From positions 1 to 64,000 of the forward strand of contig NZ_JAGIZB010000012.1 in NCBI RefSeq assembly GCF_017813395.1: a DNA stretch of 64,000 nt, given 5' to 3'. Origin of the DNA: Pararoseomonas baculiformis (lineage in GTDB: Bacteria; Pseudomonadota; Alphaproteobacteria; Acetobacterales; Acetobacteraceae). This document shows positions 34,735 through 42,751 of the stretch, piece by piece. The translations under genes were made by a program, and so were the position numbers. Positions within the stretch are counted from its first letter, which is position 1, and every line of letters starts with the position of its first letter. Under the pieces are notes generated by a model that saw only the letters and a program-made list of their open reading frames with translations, made no database searches and was not told the origin of the DNA.

Positions 34735-36246
34735 ATGTCGCCTATCCTCATCGTCGGTGCTGGGCCGGTCGGCCTGACAATGGCCGCCGAGCTGGCCCGC
34801 TACGGCCTTCCCGTCCGCATCATCGACCGTAGCCCGCACCCGGCCGAGACGTCCCGCGCGATCGTCATCTGGAGCCGGACGCTGGAACTGTTGGAGCGGG
34901 CGGGCTGCGCGGACGCCTTCCTGGAGATCGGGCACCGTGTCCATGCCGCCACCATCCGCAGCGGCGAGGCTGTCCTGGGCCGCACCGAGTTATGTGACAT
35001 CGCCAGCGCCTACAACTTCGCGCTGATGGTCCCGCAGAGCGACACGGAGCGCCTGCTGGGCGCGCACCTCCGCTCCTTCGGTGTTTCGGTTGAGCGGGAG
35101 GTGGAGCTGGTGTCCTTCACCGCCTCCGCCGAAGGGGTTACGGCGCGGCTCGCCCATGCCGGCGGGCGCGAGGAGACGGTGGAGACACCCTGGCTGCTCG
35201 GCTGCGACGGCGCCCACAGCGCGGTGCGCCACGGGCTGGGCGCCGAATTCGAGGGCACCGCGCAGCGCGACGACTGGATCCTGGCGGATGTGCGCCTGGA
35301 GGGGGAGGCAAGGCCGCCCACGGACGAGATCACGACCTACCTGCACAGGGATGGGCCGCTCGCGATCTTCCCCATGGCGGGTGGCCGCGCCCGCATGATC
35401 GCGGCCGTCGGCGAGTCCAGCCCCGGCCACCCGAGGCCCGCCCCGACGATCGAGGAGGTCCAGGCCCTGCTGGGACAGCGGGCGGGCGGGGAGATCCGGG
35501 CCCTGGACCCGGTCTGGCTCGCCAGCTTCCGCATCAACGGTCGCAAGGCGCGGGACTACCGGCAGGGCCGCGTCTTCCTCGCCGGCGACGCCGCGCACAT
35601 CCACAGCCCGGCCGGAGGCCAGGGCATGAACACGGGGATGCAGGACGCCATCAACCTCGCCTGGAAGCTGGCGATGGTGGCCCAGGGTGCGGCGGCTCCC
35701 GCCCTGCTCGACAGCTACTCGCCGGAGCGGGGCGCCGTTGGGGAGACCGTGCTGCGGAACGCCGCAAGGCTGACGGATATGGCGACGCTGGCCCACCCGG
35801 CCGCGATCGTGGCCAGGAACCTGGCCCTCCACTTCATGCTCGGCTTCCACGCCGTGAGAAAGCGTATGGCCCTGACCATGAGCGAGGTCGAGATCGCCTA
35901 CCCCGAGAGCCCCCTTTCGGCCGGGCGGCATGCCGGGGTGCGGCTGGCGCCCGCCGATTACGACGGCCCGCCCCCGGGCGCCGGGGCCGTGCCGCGCTTC
36001 GTGCTTTACGCGGCTGACACCGCGCGCGGGGCGGCCCTGGCGGCGCGCTTCCCGGCCCTGCTGGAGCCGCGGCCGCGCAGGCCGCCCGTGGCCGGCCGCC
36101 TCCTGGTCGTGCGGCCGGACGGCTATGTGGGCCTATCCGCGTCGGCGGAAGCCTGGGACGAGGTGGAAGCCTATCTGCGGCGCCTGGCGCCGACGCATGC
36201 CGCCGTGCCTGCGGACCTTGGCGATGAGGGGATTCCCGCCTCCTGA
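34735..36246 (+). CDS. FAD-dependent aromatic monooxygenase
   Basis: A 503-residue class A flavoprotein hydroxylase of the PheA/TfdB/PgaE-type family. The FAD motif is ILIVGAGPVGLTMAAELA (residues 4-21); the NADPH/FAD DG motif is LLGCDGAHSAVRHGL; and the GD motif is VFLAGDAAHIHSPAGGQG followed by MNTGMQDAINLAWKLAMV. A short C-terminal thioredoxin-like extension follows. It inserts one oxygen into an aromatic or polyketide-type ring using NAD(P)H. The substrate is not evident. It is not linked by spacing to the minus-strand carotenoid-oxygenase operon. Confidence 0.87.
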   Translation: MSPILIVGAGPVGLTMAAELARYGLPVRIIDRSPHPAETSRAIVIWSRTLELLERAGCADAFLEIGHRVHAATIRSGEAVLGRTELCDIASAYNFALMVPQSDTERLLGAHLRSFGVSVEREVELVSFTASAEGVTARLAHAGGREETVETPWLLGCDGAHSAVRHGLGAEFEGTAQRDDWILADVRLEGEARPPTDEITTYLHRDGPLAIFPMAGGRARMIAAVGESSPGHPRPAPTIEEVQALLGQRAGGEIRALDPVWLASFRINGRKARDYRQGRVFLAGDAAHIHSPAGGQGMNTGMQDAINLAWKLAMVAQGAAAPALLDSYSPERGAVGETVLRNAARLTDMATLAHPAAIVARNLALHFMLGFHAVRKRMALTMSEVEIAYPESPLSAGRHAGVRLAPADYDGPPPGAGAVPRFVLYAADTARGAALAARFPALLEPRPRRPPVAGRLLVVRPDGYVGLSASAEAWDEVEAYLRRLAPTHAAVPADLGDEGIPAS

Positions 36247-36300
36247 GACTGGGAGGGGCATGCTACCCAGCCGGAACGCCATCAGCCCGGGACCCTCACC

Positions 36301-36734
36301 TTGCTTGAGGACGACCGGCTCTTCACCCAGATCGTGACGCTCTGGGCCGTGCTCGACCCGTTCGGGCACCTGCCCCTCCTCCTCGGCGCCAACACGGCGC
36401 GGAGCGAGGCCGGCCCGGAGGAGAATGCGACCGCGGTGGCGATCCATCCCCTCGCCACGCCGATCATCGCAGGGCCGGCTCCATGCTCATAATGGTCCTG
36501 CTGATGGACAACAGCCGCTACTCACCGGTCCAGCAGGTGGTGACGATGGACGCCCTGGCGGCGGTTCTTGCCGCTCTGCTCTGTGTCCTTCTCCTGGGCT
36601 AGAGGGTGCGGCGAGTCATCGGCCCCAACGGGGCGCACCTTTTGCGGCGGATCATGGGCCTCATCCTCGCCGCCCCGGCGGTAAACATGGTCCTCAGCGC
36701 GGTTGCGCTCTGGCTGCACCTTCCGGAAATCTGA
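36301..36734 (+). pseudogene. MarC-family (UPF0056) membrane protein, decayed
   Basis: Fragments of an inner-membrane MarC-type protein in order: FTQIVTLWAVLDPFGHLPLL (N-terminal helix), then HPLATPIIAGP (a middle helix), GSMLIMVLLMDNS, MDALAAVLAALLCVLLLG and GPNGAHLLRRIMGLILAAPA with an LPEI end. Between the first two blocks roughly 70 residues are missing. A one-base loss at about 36477 (GGGCCGGCTCC) shifts the frame, and an in-frame TAG at 36601-36603 follows CVLLLG. The locus is non-functional. Confidence 0.8.
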
Positions 36735-36764
36735 AGCCACGGGCCCGATCTCTTGATGCACGAA

Positions 36765-36793
36765 GACCCTGGCGCGGGGGACGCACCAGGGTC
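36765..36793 (-). terminator. Hairpin downstream of the adenylate-forming enzyme gene
   Basis: Read on the minus strand, GACCCTGGTGCG pairs with CGCGCCAGGGTC (one G-U wobble) around a five-base loop, about 30 bases past the stop of the minus-strand operon. On the plus strand the wobble becomes a C-A mismatch, so the structure favours the minus-strand transcript. A short TT follows. Confidence 0.5.
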
Positions 36794-36823
36794 TGGATGA
36801 AGGGGAAACCGTCAGGTCGGTGT

Positions 36824-38488
36824 TCAGGTGGTTCTCGGCTCTCCTCCTCGAAAAGCCGGAGCTGCGCGCTCGGCTGGTAGGCCCTGGTGTCGGATAGGCC
36901 CAGGAAGGCCGGGACAGGGCGACGCGGCTCCATCTCGCCCCATGGCGCGGATGGCCTCGCGGTCGGGCTTGCCCTGCTCAGTCAGCGGCACGCTCGTGAG
37001 CGGCAGGAGCCGCACGCGCCCAGCCACGGCCGCGCCGAATGACGCGGCGATGGCCTGGGCACACCGTGCCGTGCTGACGGGGGCTCCCGGCCATGGCAGG
37101 ACGGCGACGAACCAGCACGACGCGTCCTCCTCCGCCACGGCCACGGCGAGGCGGACGCCCCCGTCGCGGCACAGCACCTCCTCCAGGCAGGTCGGGGTGA
37201 CCATCGCGCCGTCAATCCAGGCGATGTCCCCCGCGCGCCCGAGAACGTGCAGGAGGCCGCCCTGATCGAGGTGGCCGAGATCGGCGGAACTGTACCAGCC
37301 CTCATGGAAGGTGGCGGCCTCCAGGTCCGGCCGGTTGCGGTAGCCCTCCGCCATGGCGGGGGAGCGGACCTCGATCAGCCCGATCTCCCCGGGCGACGCC
37401 AAGGTCCCGTCGCTGCGGCGAAACCTGACCTCGACGCCGGGACGGATACGGCCGGCGGAAGTCAGCAGGTCCTCCCGCGCCAGGGCGTACTCCGCCGGGG
37501 CGAGGACGCTGACGAGCCCGATCTCGCTCGCGCCGTAGACGTGGACCAGCACCGGCCCGAGCCGCTCCAGCGCCCGGCGGCGGAGGATGGGCGGGGCGGA
37601 AGCCCCGACATGTGTGATGGCCCGAAGGGAGGAGAGGTCCCGGCGCTGCAGGCCGGGGTGGTCCATCAGCGCGAAGAGCTGCGGCTCCACGAGGAAGAGG
37701 TCGGTCACCCGCTCCGTCTCGATCGCGCGGAGCGTCGCGGCGGGCTCGCAGCAATCCTCCAGCACGACGACCCCGCCGCCGAGCAGGGTGGTGTCGGTCA
37801 GCACCTGGGAGAGATAGGCCAGCGGCCCGTTGACGAGCTGGCGCCGGTCCGCTGGGCTCGGGGTGTTCACCGTGGCGGTGTAGGCGGCGAAGCTCCGCCG
37901 GCTGCCCTTGGGCACCCCGGTCGTCCCGCCCGAGGAGGTGATGACGGCAAGCTCCTCCGGGCGTGCCCGCGTGGCCGGCAACGGGCAGGCCAGCCCTTCC
38001 GCGGGGGCGTCCAGGCGCGGGATGCCAGGGAGGTCCAGCCCGACCGTCATGAGCGATGCCGCCCCGATTCTGGGAAGCAGGTGCGCGGTTTCCGGGAAAA
38101 GGACGACCATCCGGGGCTGCATGGCGGCAACGAGCGCCGCCCCCTGCTCCGCGGAGCGCGGGGTCGGCAGGTAGCAGGACACCGCGCCGAGCACATGGGT
38201 CGCGTAGCGAAGCGCGAGCGCGTCCGCCGAATTCGGTGCCAGGAGCGCGACGAGGTCGCCGGCCCCGGTACCAAGCCGGGAGAGGGCGGCGGCGAAGCGG
38301 CCGACGGAGTGCAGGAGGGCGCGGGCTGAGACGTCGCGCCCGCGATGCCGCAGGACTGGTTTGTCCCCGCCCTGCTCCAGCTTGGCCAGCAGGATATCGA
38401 TGTAGAGCGGGCCCGCAGCAGCGGCGGGATGCGCCGGCGCACTGGGCGGGATCATTGGCTGACTGGCTGGAAGGGGGTCGCGGTTCAT
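36824..38488 (-). CDS. Class I adenylate-forming enzyme (acyl-CoA synthetase-like)
   Basis: A 554-residue AMP-binding enzyme. The ATP loop is VITSSGGTTGVPKGSRRS, the adenine motif VHVYGASEIGLVSV, the hinge region GWYSSADLGHLDQGG with GRAGDIAWIDGAMV, and the C-terminal lysine motif PLTEQGKPDREAIRAM. It would adenylate a carboxylic acid and probably ligate it to CoA. ATG 38488 overlaps the carotenoid oxygenase stop (ATGA), showing coupling, so its substrate may be a cleavage product of that enzyme. The last 37 or so residues after GKPDREAIRAM are unusual Pro/Arg-rich sequence that overlaps a Spy-like gene remnant in another frame, so the original C-terminus was probably replaced. Confidence 0.83.
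   Translation of the reverse strand: MNRDPLPASQPMIPPSAPAHPAAAAGPLYIDILLAKLEQGGDKPVLRHRGRDVSARALLHSVGRFAAALSRLGTGAGDLVALLAPNSADALALRYATHVLGAVSCYLPTPRSAEQGAALVAAMQPRMVVLFPETAHLLPRIGAASLMTVGLDLPGIPRLDAPAEGLACPLPATRARPEELAVITSSGGTTGVPKGSRRSFAAYTATVNTPSPADRRQLVNGPLAYLSQVLTDTTLLGGGVVVLEDCCEPAATLRAIETERVTDLFLVEPQLFALMDHPGLQRRDLSSLRAITHVGASAPPILRRRALERLGPVLVHVYGASEIGLVSVLAPAEYALAREDLLTSAGRIRPGVEVRFRRSDGTLASPGEIGLIEVRSPAMAEGYRNRPDLEAATFHEGWYSSADLGHLDQGGLLHVLGRAGDIAWIDGAMVTPTCLEEVLCRDGGVRLAVAVAEEDASCWFVAVLPWPGAPVSTARCAQAIAASFGAAVAGRVRLLPLTSVPLTEQGKPDREAIRAMGRDGAASPCPGLPGPIRHQGLPAERAAPAFRGGEPRTT
36838..36932 (-). pseudogene. 3'-terminal remnant of an LTXXQ/Spy-like gene
   Basis: In a frame different from that of the overlapping adenylate-forming gene, the minus strand encodes RRPVPAFLGLSDTR and QPSAQLRLFEEES. 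These align with RRRVPAFLGMDDTG and QPSAQLWLFEEEG at the end of the Spy-like protein at 22758-23273, and the DNA is nearly the same over about 90 bases. Nothing of the 5' part is present. Confidence 0.7.
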
Positions 38489-39912
38489 GGCCGGGGTATC
38501 CAGTTTCCGTGCAGCCCCTGTGGAACCCGCTGCGGCAGCCTGATCGCGGCGATCGGGCCGGCATCCACCCGGGCCGCGTCGAGGATCAGGAGATCGCTGC
38601 AGCACTCGACGGGGTCGAAGGAGTAGGTGGCGAGGTACCCGTCGTCCTCGCGCGTTCCGCCGGGCCGCGGGATGAAGGCGGGCTCGCCGAGGATATGATC
38701 GCCGGCGTCATAGGTCCGGGTGGCACCCGTCTCCGTGTCCACCCTGACCAGGGCGTTGAAGGTCGCCGAGGGCGGGTTGGCGTCCCGCAGGCTCGCGGTG
38801 AGCGTCGGCGCATAGACGAAGCGCGCCGGCATCGCGCTGCGCGCCTCGTTGATGCGCGGGAACTCGGTGAGGAAGTCCGCGACCGGGTTGTCCCGGACTG
38901 TGCGCCCGAGAGGATCGGCGACCAGGCGGTGCAGGGTGGGCGGCCGGCGCGGGCCGGTGGCGTAGCCGGGGCGGAAGCTGTCGTGGCGGACATAGTCGAC
39001 GGTGACGGCGCCGTCACGCTCGAAGGCGTTCGCGATGTGGAAGACGAAGAAGGCGTCCGTCTCCAGCCAGGTCGCCGGCCCGCCATCAAGGGGGATGAGC
39101 CCGATGCGAGCCCCGAGCTCCGGCCGCCACTGCAGAAAGGAGCGGCCCTCCGCAACCGCTCCGGCATCAAAGACAGCGGGCCCGACGACGAGGACGAGGT
39201 GGCGCGCCGTCAGGCCGAAGTCATGGATCATGCTCGGCGCGCCGAGCGCCACGTCGAAGCTCCGGCGAAGGGCGCCTCCTTCGTCGATCCGGTGCACGCG
39301 GACCACCGGCTCGAAGACCGAGTAGGCGATCGCAAACAGATCCCCCGTCACGGGGTGCCTTCGATTGTGTGCGCCCATCTCAACCGGCAGGCCGGTGCCG
39401 GCCTTCCACTCGCCGATCGTGTCCAGGTCGGGCGTCAGCTCGTAGGCGGGCTGGCTCTCGCCGAGGGCGAGGATGTGGCCGGCGTGCTCGATCACGTTGA
39501 TGAAGGCACCGGATTTGACCGGTCCGGGATCGCCGTCGGTTCCGACCAGCTCCGGGGCGACCGGACGCGGCCCCAGCAGCCCTCCATAGACGGCGTGTCC
39601 CGCACGCAGTTCCACATCCAGCCCGCGCGTGCGGACGAAGCGATTGCGGTAACGCGCACGGCCATCCTGGAGGTGGACGGCGTGGACCATGCCGTCCCCG
39701 TCCATGGGATAGGTGAAGGAGAGCGGCTGGAACAGCGGGTTCGGGCCGTTCCGCAGGTAGGCGCCCCGCAGCTCCAGCGGGATCCGGCCGGAGACGACAG
39801 GAAGATCCGGGGCGTCCAGCTCCGGCCCCACCGGCGCGAAATTGCCGCTGAGGTGAGGGTCAGAGGAGATCCAGGCGATCTCCTCCGTCAGCGGCAGAGG
39901 CTGCGCGCTCAC
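38485..39912 (-). CDS. Carotenoid/stilbene cleavage oxygenase (RPE65/CCD family)
   Basis: A 475-residue seven-bladed propeller enzyme with a non-heme Fe(II) held by four His. The candidates are MGAHNRRHPVTGD (blade 1), SMIHDFGLTARH (second), FFVFHIANAFE (third) and QGLHGNWIPRP (last, near the C-terminus). N-terminal LSGNFAPVGPELDAPDLPV and LRGAYLRNGPNPLFQP are family hallmarks. The family cleaves C=C bonds of carotenoids, apocarotenoids or lignostilbenes with O2. It overlaps the membrane protein gene upstream (GTGA) and the adenylate-forming gene downstream (ATGA). That pairing is compatible with aldehyde or acid processing, but the substrate class cannot be decided here. Confidence 0.9.
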   Translation of the reverse strand: MSAQPLPLTEEIAWISSDPHLSGNFAPVGPELDAPDLPVVSGRIPLELRGAYLRNGPNPLFQPLSFTYPMDGDGMVHAVHLQDGRARYRNRFVRTRGLDVELRAGHAVYGGLLGPRPVAPELVGTDGDPGPVKSGAFINVIEHAGHILALGESQPAYELTPDLDTIGEWKAGTGLPVEMGAHNRRHPVTGDLFAIAYSVFEPVVRVHRIDEGGALRRSFDVALGAPSMIHDFGLTARHLVLVVGPAVFDAGAVAEGRSFLQWRPELGARIGLIPLDGGPATWLETDAFFVFHIANAFERDGAVTVDYVRHDSFRPGYATGPRRPPTLHRLVADPLGRTVRDNPVADFLTEFPRINEARSAMPARFVYAPTLTASLRDANPPSATFNALVRVDTETGATRTYDAGDHILGEPAFIPRPGGTREDDGYLATYSFDPVECCSDLLILDAARVDAGPIAAIRLPQRVPQGLHGNWIPRP

Positions 39913-40478
39913 GCGACGTGCTCCCGAGGCAGGGCTGGTGGGTTCCCGGCCTGCGGCCCGCTCAGGCGCGTGGTGAGACGGGCCGCCCCCAGCAGGGCGA
40001 GGACGATGACGGCCGTGCCAAGCGGGTGCGGCAGCTGCGGGAAAGAGAGCATCGCCAGTTCCGCCGCGACCATCACCCCGAACGCCGCGGCCCAGATGCC
40101 GGAGATGAGGTTGTTCCTGCGGAGGAAGGCCGCGCTACCGTGATGCTCCGGCGCCACCCGCTCCCGCGCATAGGCCAGGGTGAAGGGGCGGCGGATCGCA
40201 ATGGTGAGGAGGATGATAGCGAGGAGGCCGGCGTCGACGTAGAGGCGCACGAGAAGGACCGAGGGTCGGCTGTCGCTGGCCCAGACCCAGGTCGCGACGG
40301 CAGAGAAGAGCAGGCAGGTGCCAATCTCCAGGATCCGCGGCTCGGCTCCGCGCAGGTGTCCGTGGATGATCAGGGCGGCTGAGGTGACAGCCCCCGCGGC
40401 GAGGGCCGGTAGGGGGCCGAGCGGGCCGGTGAGGAGAGCGAAGGCGAGGAAGGGCGCAAAGGCCAGCAGGACGCTCAC
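39909..40478 (-). CDS. Multi-pass membrane protein of unknown function
   Basis: A 189-residue protein with six hydrophobic segments (for example VLLAFAPFLAFALLTGPLG, LALIIHGHL-type segment, VRLYVDAGLLAIILLTIAI, ISGIWAAAFGVMVAAELAM and LGTAVIVLALLGAARL). It has a conserved-looking GAEPRILEIGTCLLF loop and a cytoplasmic RRPFTLAYARERV stretch. No family is assigned with confidence. GTG 40478 is chosen because AGGAG lies just upstream; a frame open to 40541 would add 21 polar residues. It is the first gene of the coupled three-gene operon. Confidence 0.7.
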   Translation of the reverse strand: MSVLLAFAPFLAFALLTGPLGPLPALAAGAVTSAALIIHGHLRGAEPRILEIGTCLLFSAVATWVWASDSRPSVLLVRLYVDAGLLAIILLTIAIRRPFTLAYARERVAPEHHGSAAFLRRNNLISGIWAAAFGVMVAAELAMLSFPQLPHPLGTAVIVLALLGAARLTTRLSGPQAGNPPALPREHVA

Positions 40479-40753
40479 GGCAATCTCCTGTGCATCGGTG
40501 GTTGGGCGAGCTCTCAGGGGCTCGCGTTCTCCTGGCGGCACCTCTGGCGGCCGCTGCAGCAGGGATAGGGGTTCGGCATCCGATATGTCCTGAAGCGGGG
40601 CCGAAAAATTCCCGAAGCTTTGCTGGTCGCGAAGTTCCTCATAGGGGAGGCAGTCCGCTGCTGGGTTGAGAAGGTGCTTCGCTTCAGCACTCTGCGGACG
40701 GCTGTCCGGTCCGCGGGTCTGCCCGGGCGAGATGCCGCTCCTCAGGAACCCGC

Positions 40754-41413
40754 ATGATGATCGCGCCCACCCGCCGCATGGTGGCCGGCAGCCTTGCCGC
40801 GCTTGGCCTTCCCCTGATGAACCGGAGCACTGTGATAGCTGCGACCCCCGCCCCTGATATGATCCTGCACAATGGCCGCTTCACGACGCTCGACCGGTCG
40901 AGGCCGGCGCCCGAGGCAGTGGCGGTGACGAATGGTCGCTTCTCTGCGGTGGGCGATGCCGCCGATATCCTGCCGAGCGCCGGACCCAATACGCGCGTCA
41001 TTGACCTCGCCGGCCGGCGCCTCATCCCTGGGCTCTTCGACAACCACCTCCACGTGATCCGTGGCGGGCTGAACTACAACATGGAGCTGCGCTGGGACGG
41101 GGTGCGGTCCCTGGTCGATGCGATGGAGTTGCTGCGCAGGCAGGTGGCCATCACCCCCGCGCTGCAATGGGTGCGCATCGTCGGCGGCTTCACCGAGACC
41201 CAGATCGCCGAGAAGCGCCTGCCGACGCTGGACGAGATCAACGCCGTGGCGCCCGATACGCCGGTTTTCATCCTGCACCTCTACGACCGCGCCCTGCTGA
41301 ACGCCGCCGCGCTGCGCGTCGTAGGCTATGACAAGGACACGCCGAACCCGCCCGGCGGCGAGATCCAGCGCGCCCCCGACGGAACGCCCACCGGCCTGCT
41401 GCTGGCCAGGTGA
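40754..41413 (+). pseudogene. Amidohydrolase-3-type enzyme, truncated by IS insertion
   Basis: The first 219 codons of a YtcJ-like exported amidohydrolase that normally has about 560-620 residues. The N-terminus has an Arg-containing signal (MMIAPTRRMVAGSLAALG), then ILHNGRFTTLDRSRPAPEAV, LIPGLFDNHLHVIRGG (H-x-H metal site) and VRIVGGFTETQIAE. The open frame stops at 41411-41413 in the first triplet of an IS3-family terminal repeat. The remaining two thirds are not found beyond the element, so DNA was also lost. Confidence 0.83.
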
Positions 41414-41442
41414 CCTGAGCCCCGAAGTTCCTCCGGGCTGAG

Positions 41443-42344
41443 CTAGAGTCCTAGGTAGCGGTTTGCCGCTGCTGGGGTGGCGTTGGCAATGGCTTCTATT
41501 ATCCGCGGCGTGGCTGCACGGCCACCGACCTCGTCGGGCGTGGCGCCGCGGTGTGCCGAGTGCGGCCGGACGTGGTTGTAGTCGGTCCGCCACCTAGCCA
41601 GCACCGCCCGGGCGTGAGCGAGCGAGGTGAACAGGGTCTCGTTCAGGCACTCGTCTCGCAGGCGGCCGTTGAAGCTTTCCACGAAGGCGTTCTGCTGCGG
41701 CTTGCCGGGGGCGATGTAGTGCCACTCCACCTGCCGCTCCTGGCTCCATCTCAGGATGGCGTTGCCCGTCAGCTCGGTGCCATTGTCGCTGACACACATC
41801 AGGGGGCGGCCTCGCAGGGCGATCACGGCGTTCAGTTCGCGGGCCACCCGGACGCCCGATAAGGATGTGTCGGCCACCAGCGCCAGGCACTCGCGGTTGA
41901 AGTCGCCGACGACCGCCAGGATGCGGAACCGCCGCCCGTCGGCCAACGCATCGGACACGAAGTCCAGTGATCAGCGCTGGTCCGCCGCCTGCGGCAGCAC
42001 CATCGGCGCCCGCGTGCCCATAGCCCTCTTCCGGCCACCACGACGCCGCACCTGTAGCTTCTGCTCTGCATAGAGCCGCCGCAGCCTCTTGTGGTTCATC
42101 CGTGTGCCCTCGCGTGCCAGCAGGGTTCGATCCACTGGATCGAACCAGCCGCCGATAGCCGAACCGGCGCCGCTCGGCCGCCAACTCCCGCAGCCGCGCC
42201 CGAACCGGCGCATCATCAGGACGCCTGGCTCGGTAGCGGACCGACGTCCGGTCGGCGCCCACCAGTGAACACGCCCGCCGCTGGCTGATCCCGTGCACCT
42301 CCTGGGCATGGGCCACTGCCGCCCGCCTGGCCGCGGGTGTCAGA
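41443..42344 (-). pseudogene. IS3-family transposase OrfB, disrupted
   Basis: Integrase-core transposase. Blocks in order are [64 protein letters not shown] (first Asp), [20 protein letters not shown] (second Asp) and [18 protein letters not shown] (Glu). The frame breaks after RFGYRRL near 42125-42140, and a TGA at 41968-41970 replaces the expected Trp codon in QRWSLDF. It should be expressed by -1 slippage on AAAA just before the orfA stop, as in intact IS3 elements. It cannot make active enzyme. Confidence 0.85.
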
Positions 42345-42345
42345 A

Positions 42346-42606
42346 CTATTTTGCGGCGAGGTCCTTCAGCACGGCATTGTCGAGCATCGCCTCGGCCAGC
42401 AACCGCTTCAGCCGGTCGTTCTCGTCCTCAAGCGTCCTCAGCCGCTTGGCCTCCGACACGCCAAGGCCGCCGTACTTGGCCTTCCATGCATAGAAGGTCG
42501 CCTCCGAAATCCCGTGCTTACGGCATAGATCGGCCGTTCTCAGCCCGGCTTCCCCCTCCCGCAGCACCCCGATGATCTGCTCTTCCGTGAACCGTCCGCG
42601 CTTCAT
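42346..42606 (-). CDS. IS3-family transposase OrfA
   Basis: An intact 86-residue DNA-binding subunit (MKRGRFTEEQIIGVLREGEA, LRTADLCRKHGISEATFYAW), with a helix-turn-helix followed by a leucine-zipper-like stretch (LRTLEDENDRLKRLLAEAML). It ends AAK with AAAA before the stop, the presumed frameshift site into orfB. IS407-group features. Confidence 0.87.
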   Translation of the reverse strand: MKRGRFTEEQIIGVLREGEAGLRTADLCRKHGISEATFYAWKAKYGGLGVSEAKRLRTLEDENDRLKRLLAEAMLDNAVLKDLAAK

Positions 42607-42678
42607 GTCCGCCTCCAAACCGGTGACGGACTCTACCTGCCCTTGGCCGAAATCTAGGGGCTCAGGCGACACCCGTTC

Positions 42679-42707
42679 AAAAATCGTACCAGAGCAAAAA
42701 TCGTACC
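42679..42707. repeat. Two AAAAATCGTACC direct repeats
   Basis: The 12-mer AAAAATCGTACC occurs at 42679-42690 and 42696-42707, starts 17 bp apart, about 45 bases before the TIR gene. It is AT-rich against a GC-rich background. It could be a regulator site or a small insertion-associated duplication. Confidence 0.6.
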
Positions 42708-42751
42708 CGAGTCTGACGCGGCTCATGTATCCTTCCCTACCATGCGCAGGC

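Larger units (their letters stand above)
41411..42669 (-). mobile_element. IS3-family (IS407-like) insertion sequence, decayed
   Basis: Terminal inverted repeats are TGACCTGAGCCCCGAAGTT at 41411-41429 and, reading inwards from 42669, TCGCCTGAGCCCCTAGATT; they share the core CCTGAGCCCC. Between them lie orfA (intact) and orfB (broken). No matching target-site duplication is seen on the two flanks, suggesting a deletion or recombination after insertion. Confidence 0.8.

Noticed and set aside
36694-36933. Possible separate small gene on the minus strand
   Set aside because: It is only the 3' remnant of a Spy-like gene fused to random upstream codons; recorded as a remnant instead.
41411-42669. 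IS3 element considered intact and active
   Set aside because: OrfB has a frameshift near 42130 and a TGA at 41968-41970, so no full transposase can be made.
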